Source of the DNA: Chlamydiales bacterium
Lineage (GTDB): Bacteria > Chlamydiota > Chlamydiia > Chlamydiales > Criblamydiaceae
NCBI GenBank assembly: GCA_024233575.1
Contig: JACKPN010000011.1
Span: 1 to 56,545 of the forward strand
Reading direction: 5' to 3'
DNA: 56,545 bases
Shown piece after piece: positions 51,336 through 56,545 of the stretch (the stretch's first letter is position 1; each line of letters opens with the position of its first letter). Made by a program: the position numbers and the translations under genes. A model generated the notes under the pieces. It had not been told where the DNA came from. It ran no database searches and was given only the letters and a program-made list of their open reading frames with translations.

Positions 51336-51823
51336 CATACGATAGATTTCAAATCTCCTGAAAAGCCTGTGTTGGGCAGCTGATCAGTGGAAATTAAAGT
51401 GTCCGTCTCAGACGATTGCCAAGGCAGTTTGCCTGTGGATAAATAGTAACCTAGAGTCGCACCGAAATAAGCGGAAGCAATAGCGGTCGATATCGGTATA
51501 GTAATCAACGAAACGATGATACAGGCCCCGCTAAACAGCGCAGCATGTGTTTTGCTGGATAGCACGACATGTTTTTCGAAGACGTCATGTATACGTTTTA
51601 GCGGCCCTTTCACGTCCTCAGGATTGACCATCATTCCGATAAAGCAGAAGGTTACAAGAAATAGAGGGACGGTACGTAGGAAAATATAACCAGCTATGCA
51701 GGCCAAGGCTATTAGCGTTACCTTTAATGCAATCTTGGCGACTTTAGAGATCCGCTCGCGCCACTCTTCAGGTATGCGATTAACCATGTTGCTTATGCCA
51801 TTTCGTACAGCATCAATAGCCAT
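51332..51823 (-). CDS. Small Inc-like membrane protein
   Basis: The 163 residues carry two hydrophobic blocks: IALKVTLIALACIAGYIFLR with PLFLVTFCFIGMM, and THAALFSGACIIVSLITIPI with TAIASAYFGATL. The N-terminus is soluble and amphipathic and the C-terminus polar. The paired-helix layout resembles Inc proteins. CGGGAG precedes the ATG. It converges on xerD, overlapping by 4 bases. Function is unknown. Confidence 0.5.
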   Translation of the reverse strand: MAIDAVRNGISNMVNRIPEEWRERISKVAKIALKVTLIALACIAGYIFLRTVPLFLVTFCFIGMMVNPEDVKGPLKRIHDVFEKHVVLSSKTHAALFSGACIIVSLITIPISTAIASAYFGATLGYYLSTGKLPWQSSETDTLISTDQLPNTGFSGDLKSIVC

Positions 51824-51934
51824 AATTTCTCCCGTTTTATTACTTTTACCAGGTTGGTATTAATAAAAGCTGTATATGGCATTATACTTGCTTTTTTATT
51901 TTAAAGGAACTGTTAATACGATTCAAAAATTTCA

Positions 51935-51963
51935 TTGACTTTTCAGTAAAAATAGAGTATTAT
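51935..51963 (+). promoter_or_regulatory. Promoter for the type III chaperone gene
   Basis: TTGACT (51935-51940) and TATTAT (51958-51963) are spaced 17 bases apart, leaving a leader of about 115 bases before the ATG at 52087. Confidence 0.55.
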
Positions 51964-52086
51964 AATTATAGGGAAATAGGGTTAGACACCCTCTTCTCTG
52001 CTTAATCAGTTTCGTTTCCAGATGTGTTATTTTTAATAACTTTGTTCTAGAAGAGGATAACGCTCGAATGAGCGGAAAGTGAGGAT

Positions 52087-52596
52087 ATGTATGATCACAT
52101 GGAAAATTTTCATTTAAGTGAAAAGGCTAAAAGTAGGCTTGAAGATAAAGAATGGTTAAAAAAACAGCTTGCTAAAGGTAAGTCGGCGCAAAAAATTCTT
52201 GAGATAACGGATCGCTCGATGAAGTCCTTTTATGAAGCTGCGCAACGTCTATACGATCATCAGTTTTACACGGATGCTGCGAATGCCTTTCTTTTTCTCG
52301 TGACGTTGAATCCCTATAACCACGATTATTGGTTAGGATTAGGGAAGTCGACGCAGATGACGAGCGACTTTGAAGCTGCTATCGATGCTTATGAGATAGC
52401 GATGCACTTGAATGTGGATAGTCCTGTGCCATACTTTTATCTGGCAAAGTGCTTCTTTGCCATGCATGACCCGGAAAATGCTTTAACAGCCTTAGATCTT
52501 GCTCTTGAGTATGCCGGAGATAATAAAGAGTATGCGGATTTGAAGATTCAAGCAATGGCAGCTAGAGAGCTGCTAAAAAAGGATCGCGCCCACTAA
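52087..52596 (+). CDS. LcrH/SycD-family type III secretion chaperone
   Basis: Three tandem TPRs (SFYEAAQRLYDHQFYTDAAN, HDYWLGLGKSTQMTSDFEAA, VPYFYLAKCFFAMHDPENAL) after an N-terminal helix make up the class II translocator chaperone fold. The 169-residue length fits. These chaperones hold translocators such as CopB/CopD before secretion. As I recall, Chlamydia has such a gene near xerD, which supports the call. No translocator gene follows here. A strong terminator lies 32 bases after the stop. Confidence 0.8.
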   Translation: MYDHMENFHLSEKAKSRLEDKEWLKKQLAKGKSAQKILEITDRSMKSFYEAAQRLYDHQFYTDAANAFLFLVTLNPYNHDYWLGLGKSTQMTSDFEAAIDAYEIAMHLNVDSPVPYFYLAKCFFAMHDPENALTALDLALEYAGDNKEYADLKIQAMAARELLKKDRAH

Positions 52597-52627
52597 GCGC
52601 GATCGATCATGTTTGGGTGCGAAACAC

Positions 52628-52659
52628 GCCGATGCTCCTTGGGGAGCATCGGCTTTTTT
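52628..52659 (+). terminator. Rho-independent terminator of the chaperone gene
   Basis: GCCGATGCTCC / GGAGCATCGGC (52628-52638 and 52643-52653) form a perfect 11-bp stem with loop TTGG, followed by six T at 52654-52659. Confidence 0.93.
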
Positions 52660-52665
52660 GTATTA

Positions 52666-53142
52666 TTATAGACTGCTTTTCGCTTGCTTTTTGAGATAAT
52701 CGCATGCCTTTCCGGTTTCTTCAGCGAGATAGGCGCCTGCTGCTATACCGCTAAAGATTCCGGGTTCGAAGAGGAATAGTGCAGCTCCTGCGCCGACTGT
52801 TAATAGTTTGCCTGCAGGACTTCTATCGTTAAAGAATTTCCTTGCAAAATCCATGATCTCTTTTGTTGGTCCTCTAGCGATTGGCAGGTATCTTGCAAAG
52901 AAGCCTATGGCTACCCCGACGGCGAAAAGGATCGGATTTTTGATGACAAAACCTGCGATAAGAACACCGGCAATCGCCGTTGCTTTAACAATCTTCCTGG
53001 CAATATCGAAAATCTTCGGATTCGCGTCTTCAAGTGTGTCAAAACGATTTTTAACAGGGGTGATAACGTTGTTATCAAGAAATTTATTTGCGCTATTCCA
53101 GTTCTCCTCAATTTGATGTGAGATGCCATTAATTCCAGCCAT
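52666..53142 (-). CDS. Inc-like membrane protein
   Basis: The 158 residues have a soluble N-terminus (MAGINGISHQIEENWNSANK), a hydrophobic block (IVKATAIAGVLIAGFVIKNP with ILFAVGVAIGFFARYL), and a second block (LLTVGAGAALFLFEPGIFSG, IAAGAYLAEE). It is similar in size and plan to the protein at 51332-51823, and both begin with a short soluble helix. AGGAGG lies ahead of the ATG. It is likely a membrane or inclusion-membrane protein; this is inference from shape. Confidence 0.5.
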   Translation of the reverse strand: MAGINGISHQIEENWNSANKFLDNNVITPVKNRFDTLEDANPKIFDIARKIVKATAIAGVLIAGFVIKNPILFAVGVAIGFFARYLPIARGPTKEIMDFARKFFNDRSPAGKLLTVGAGAALFLFEPGIFSGIAAGAYLAEETGKACDYLKKQAKSSL

Positions 53143-53810
53143 ATTACCCTCCTAATAAAGGTGTTTTTATTACGGGTAAAGCATAACAAAAAAAGATTAA
53201 GGTTTGTTAAAGAGTGTTTTGTATTAATAATATTTTCGAATGTCACACAAAAAAGAGCAAAATCTCTATGCTGAAAGCAGTTCAAGAATCATTTTTTGTA
53301 TCATCACGATTATTGTTCTCGTTAATGCAAAGGTGGATGGTGGTGGTAGGCAGGTAGCTAAATTGTTAGCGAGGTCTCTCTGTCATTACGGTTTTGACAG
53401 TAATTATGCGCTTCAAAACGGTCCTTCCAGAACATTTTGAAGCTTCTCTCTGCTGGATACAACGCAGCTTACACAAGAGCTACGCTTCTTGATGAACGAG
53501 TGTTAGCTTGTGCTTTCTGTCTCTGAAAATGAACGTTCAAAAAGCTCAGTACCATCCAGGAACCTAGTAAGTTCAAAGTTATTGATAGCTTCTTCTGAAA
53601 AAGTTAGTACCACGGCTTGAACTTTGTTAAGATATCCTCGACTACAGCTACCATTCAGTGTGTCTAAATGTGATTGAGTTGCGCAAGCAATCAGAAATTT
53701 AGCATAAAATCTATCCGTAAGACAAGCAAATAATTCATTTTTTGCTACGGGTATAATTTTTTTTTGTTTTCAAGATAATTCTTTATAAGATACTCCTGCA
53801 GGGCAATTCG
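53143..53810. other. Decayed intergenic DNA with a gene remnant
   Basis: No intact gene is seen. On the minus strand 53503-53764 is an open frame of about 85 codons without a start (KNELFACLTDRFYAKFLIAC ... FLDGTELFERSFSE), probably the 3' end of a broken gene. An 8-bp inverted repeat, CTTCAAAA / TTTTGAAG, lies at 53411-53418 and 53435-53442. The segment ends where the IS1-like element begins. Confidence 0.4.
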
Positions 53811-54126
53811 GGTAGTCCTAAATATGTAATGCTGAAGATTTGATTTGACATTTCTTCGGCATTCATGTTTCTTATTTTCCTAAACTATTAGGAAAACTCA
53901 AATGTCGATTAGCTGCCCAAAATGTAATTCCACATCAATCAAAAAAAATGGTCACATTCACAACGGAAAGCAAAATCACCTTTGCCTTGTGTGTGGAAGA
54001 CAGTTCGTTCTCAATCCGCAACGAAAATCCATTTCTGATGAGACCAAATCACGAGTTAGACAAGCGTTGCTAGAAAGGGTGTCACTTGAAGGTATTTGTA
54101 GAATTTTCGATATCAGTCTGCCCTAG
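53811..54126 (+). mobile_element. Left-end fragment of an IS1-like insertion sequence, copy 1
   Basis: From GGTAGTCC at 53811 the sequence matches the last 307 bases of the window almost base for base (one difference noted, GGAAGA versus GGGAGA near 53997). It contains the start of an InsA-like gene. After about 54117 the frame soon meets TAG and no transposase follows, so this copy is truncated. Hairpins at 53828-53863 and 53875-53896 precede the insA start. Confidence 0.75.
53902..54126 (+). pseudogene. Truncated InsA-type zinc-ribbon transposase subunit
   Basis: The 74 codons encode SCPKCNSTSIKKNGHIHNGK, then LCLVCGRQFVLNP: the four-Cys zinc ribbon of IS1-family InsA. The start of the helix-turn-helix (LEGICRIFDIS) follows and then a stop. 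The catalytic DDE part is absent. Confidence 0.75.
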
Positions 54127-54429
54127 AACCCAACATCATCCAGCCGCTATGAGTAAGAGCGTAAAGGATTTTTGATCAAAATGCTCTCTGTACTGGACAA
54201 AATTTTTCTTAAGCACAGCTAACCTCTAACATTAAGATGTTTAGGACCTCTGAAAATTCGGTAAAATCATCCCTTATCCGCCGAATACCTCTACTGATCG
54301 AGGACAAATTTTCCAAAAATTTAGGCCAACGATATTGTCCTTTTAATGATGTATCCGTTATAGTATCGATGATTTTACAAGTCTTTACGTCAAAAATTAA
54401 TTTTCAAGGGTTTTATAAATAGGTTTTTT
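54127..54429. other. AT-rich gap of 303 bases between IS fragment and F-box-like gene
   Basis: No convincing gene is seen. A 61-codon frame at 54237-54422 looks like chance. TATAAA at about 54414-54419 and TAGG just ahead of the ATG at 54430 may serve the next gene. Confidence 0.35.
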
Positions 54430-56076
54430 ATGGGTAGTACTCTTTCTGTTGCAAATAGCTGTCAATTAAATTACTCTTGCAGTCTATCTTTAATAGAACA
54501 ATTGCCAAGTGAAGTTTTAGGAACAATTGTAGCAGAGATACCTAACGTAACAGGGTCTCCAAAAATAATAAATGAAGCAGAAATTCCCGTAGCGATGCGA
54601 TACCTGCTTCGCTTGGGCAGCACAAGTAAAAATATGTACCAGCATGTCCACGATTGCTATGTCATTAAATTATTTTTTGAATCATTCGCAAAAAAACACC
54701 ATACAATCCCTGAAAACATTGCTATTAAAATAAATACGTTAGTAGGAAGGCGATTTATTTGGGATTCAATCAAGGCAAATCATTATGATAAGTTATTTGA
54801 TCGAATCAAAAATATCTATTCGTCAACGTACGAAACTTTACAAAAAGCAAAAGAGGCAGATCCTGAGAATGAGGGGTTCATAAATGACAATCCAAGTCCA
54901 TCTGAGCCCATAGGATACTATCAAACAAAAAGCGGTATTTTTCTTTATTTCAGTATTGATAAATTATTTCTAGCTACACCTTTTGGCCAAGTTACAATGC
55001 CTGAAATTAAGTGGGGTGATCCTACCCAATTATCGGCTATCGAACAACTTATTAAACGATTGAATGCTACCTATGTCCGAAGTACCTGTCACGGTTCCAG
55101 TCAAAAAAATCATCGTTTTTTTGAATTAGATAGTTCTTCAGAAGATTCTGGTAAGATCAAAAACCGAGATGCTAGTGCGTTCAAAGATATGACTGAAAAA
55201 GAACAGAAAGATAAAAAAGGTAGTAATAAATTGTTCTTTTGCAAACTTTGTGATAATGTAGATGATGTATATGCCCATTATAGCATTTATCAACTACCAC
55301 AAGTAAGTGAAATCGCTTTAATGGTGCCAAAGGAGTATCTCCCCGATGAAGAAGATGAGAGAGATTGGAGACTAACGTATGAGATGTGGGTCATGCTCGA
55401 GAGGGAACGAAATGGTAAAGATCCTATATCAAAAGATCTGCATCCCCAACTCGTTAATATCAATTCCGTAAAAAATCCAGCTCCTCTCTTTGGAAATGTT
55501 CAGGAAGTAATTCCTTGGGCAATAAAACTAATGAATAAGTTACTCGACTTGCCAACTTATAGCAGTGGTTCACGGTTCAACATCCCATGCAAACAATTAG
55601 AGATGAATAGCTCAAAAGAGGCTAAAGTCCTATCATATATGAACAGTGCTGCTAGAGATTTTTTAGGGATAAAAAATATGTGGATTCCTGAAGTAAGAGA
55701 TAATCCCTATCCAAAGTTTACGCTATATATAGATGATTCAACAAATCCACCTTATGACATAGAAGATCTTGAAATGGCTTATCAAAAAGTCATTCAGCAA
55801 ATCACTCAAAATTGGTTGTTATCAAGTCTAGAAGAATGTCCAGGCGTCAGGGCTACTGTATCTATAGAAGACTATGCCCTCTTCATCAATAAAGATAGAC
55901 TGGTTAGCGGTATTTGGATGTGGTCCGGGATAAATTTATTAGCGTCCGTTTTGGGTATATCAGATTATTTAGAGAGTTTTTATACCAAAAATACCGATGA
56001 TAATTTTACTTATTTATGGATACGAAAGAATAAATTGGAAATGGTAAAAGAAATTTTAAAACTGGATTTTGCTTAA
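54430..56076 (+). CDS. F-box-like protein, probable effector, carried between two IS1-like copies
   Basis: The 548 residues begin with an F-box-like segment (SLIEQLPSEVLGTIVAEI ... LLRLGSTSKNMYQHV, residues 20-73) with a 20-residue insert between its helices. The rest is a long soluble region with no repeats I recognise, with Cys-x2-Cys (FFCKLCDN) in the middle and a Trp-rich C-terminus (SGIWMWSGINLLAS). The gene is visibly AT-richer than the flanking housekeeping genes. F-box plus position between mobile-element ends suggests a horizontally moved effector. Confidence 0.6.
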   Translation: MGSTLSVANSCQLNYSCSLSLIEQLPSEVLGTIVAEIPNVTGSPKIINEAEIPVAMRYLLRLGSTSKNMYQHVHDCYVIKLFFESFAKKHHTIPENIAIKINTLVGRRFIWDSIKANHYDKLFDRIKNIYSSTYETLQKAKEADPENEGFINDNPSPSEPIGYYQTKSGIFLYFSIDKLFLATPFGQVTMPEIKWGDPTQLSAIEQLIKRLNATYVRSTCHGSSQKNHRFFELDSSSEDSGKIKNRDASAFKDMTEKEQKDKKGSNKLFFCKLCDNVDDVYAHYSIYQLPQVSEIALMVPKEYLPDEEDERDWRLTYEMWVMLERERNGKDPISKDLHPQLVNINSVKNPAPLFGNVQEVIPWAIKLMNKLLDLPTYSSGSRFNIPCKQLEMNSSKEAKVLSYMNSAARDFLGIKNMWIPEVRDNPYPKFTLYIDDSTNPPYDIEDLEMAYQKVIQQITQNWLLSSLEECPGVRATVSIEDYALFINKDRLVSGIWMWSGINLLASVLGISDYLESFYTKNTDDNFTYLWIRKNKLEMVKEILKLDFA

Positions 56077-56200
56077 CCTTCGTTTATGCCGTTGCTGATC
56101 GGGGAAGTAGCTTCCCTCTGGCGACGAGCAACCTCTTCTTGCTTCGCCCTGTCCCTAGCTTCTTGGAGGGTTGGGAAGGTTTTGGATGAAGGGGGGACCC
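56073..56200 (-). pseudogene. Possible remnant of a coiled-coil C-terminus
   Basis: The minus strand reads SKTFPTLQEARDRAKQEEVA and RRQREATSPISNGINEG to a TAA at 56075-56073, about 42 codons from an upstream TGA. The composition is protein-like (charged heptads), but there is no start. Weak evidence. Confidence 0.25.
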
Positions 56201-56238
56201 ATCACTTTGACGGATCATTACCCTGTAGCTGTAGGTTC

Positions 56239-56545
56239 GGTAGTCCTAAATATGTAATGCTGAAGATTTGATTTGACATTTCTTCGGCATTCATGTTTCT
56301 TATTTTCCTAAACTATTAGGAAAACTCAAATGTCGATTAGCTGCCCAAAATGTAATTCCACATCAATCAAAAAAAATGGTCACATTCACAACGGAAAGCA
56401 AAATCACCTTTGCCTTGTGTGTGGGAGACAGTTCGTTCTCAATCCGCAACGAAAATCCATTTCTGATGAGACCAAATCACGAGTTAGACAAGCGTTGCTA
56501 GAAAGGGTGTCACTTGAAGGTATTTGTAGAATTTTCGATATCAGT
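56239..56545 (+). mobile_element. IS1-like insertion sequence, copy 2, left part (cut by window end)
   Basis: This starts GGTAGTCCTAAATATG and repeats 53811-54117 in the same orientation over its full visible length. It runs off the window, so it may be a complete element. Confidence 0.75.
56330..56545 (+). CDS. InsA-like transposase subunit, 5' part
   Basis: The start and first 72 codons are the same as copy 1 (SCPKCNSTSIKKNGHI, LCLVCGRQFV), with the zinc-ribbon cysteines intact. It is still in frame at the window edge. The rest of the element must lie beyond base 56545. Confidence 0.7.
   Translation, partial: MSISCPKCNSTSIKKNGHIHNGKQNHLCLVCGRQFVLNPQRKSISDETKSRVRQALLERVSLEGICRIFDIS

Noticed and set aside
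53240..53440. 66-codon ORF after the Inc-like gene
   Set aside because: No ribosome binding site and no protein-like domain; it lies in decayed DNA.
56086..56271. 61-codon plus-strand ORF running into the IS copy
   Set aside because: Its end lies inside the IS left end, and the opposite strand is more protein-like; no start signal.
1..56545. CRISPR array
   Set aside because: No regularly spaced direct repeats and no cas genes are visible; the only repeats noted are the IS copies and the ankyrin repeats.

Overview
This window reads as chromosome from an environmental (amoeba-type) member of the Chlamydiae, outside the Chlamydiaceae. The evidence is gene content and order. There are gene runs also found in Chlamydia: rpsN-rpmJ | rpmH-rnpA beside a thioredoxin-like protein; pgsA near rplY-pth-rpsF-rpsR-rplI-ispE; and xerD beside an LcrH/SycD-type type III chaperone. 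Around these sit several Inc-like proteins with two clustered membrane spans, and F-box/ankyrin proteins that look like effectors for a eukaryotic host. An arginine succinyltransferase operon, ADP-heptose genes and a chemosensory operon are not Chlamydiaceae traits. Family calls were made by eye from motifs and remembered gene order; no search was run.

Layout. 1-2.4 kb: end of an unknown gene, an F-box/ankyrin protein, and a small DUF1328 membrane protein. 2.5-4.8 kb: an Asp23 / AmaP-like / NCS2 purine permease operon whose middle holds several apparent frameshifts. 4.9-14.4 kb: housekeeping and transport (GYF protein, methyltransferase, S14, L36, L34, RNase P protein, UvrD helicase, secreted thioredoxin, DTW protein, AGCS symporter, PfkB kinase, PgsA-type synthase). 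14.5-18.9 kb: tRNA-Gln(UUG), prs and a translation/isoprenoid cluster. 18.9-25 kb: a TPR protein, hldD-hldE, and small unrecognised proteins including a tandem paralogous pair. 25-32.6 kb: a VOC-like unknown, an FAD/Fe-S oxidoreductase, and a CHASE-type histidine kinase paired with a REC-REC-PP2C phosphatase. 32.7-39.2 kb: an AST operon (M20 hydrolase, astC, astA, astD, astB) joined mostly by ATGA overlaps. 39.4-47.4 kb: a complete Wsp-type chemosensory operon (CheW, CheR-TPR, CheW, CheA-REC, CheB, REC-output). 47.5-53.1 kb: Inc-like proteins, trmB, xerD and the SycD-like chaperone. 53.1-56.5 kb: decayed DNA with two copies of the left end of an IS1-like element flanking an AT-rich F-box-like gene.

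How it fits together. The most striking system is the Wsp-like operon. It keeps the gene order and domain architecture of Pseudomonas wspBCDEF-R, but the last gene carries a PP2C (RsbU/SpoIIE-type) phosphatase where WspR has a GGDEF domain, and no methyl-accepting receptor lies in the window. Together with the separate CHASE kinase and REC-REC-PP2C pair 7 kb away, two phosphorelays here appear to end in PP2C phosphatases. That points to control of an RsbV/RsbW-like partner switch rather than motility or cyclic-di-GMP. The AST operon lacks an AstE-like gene but opens with an M20 hydrolase that could replace it. Two cautions apply. Several reading frames are broken by single-base changes, some at short homopolymers, which may be sequence errors or real decay. 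Many starts were moved to positions supported by Shine-Dalgarno sites or ATGA overlaps.
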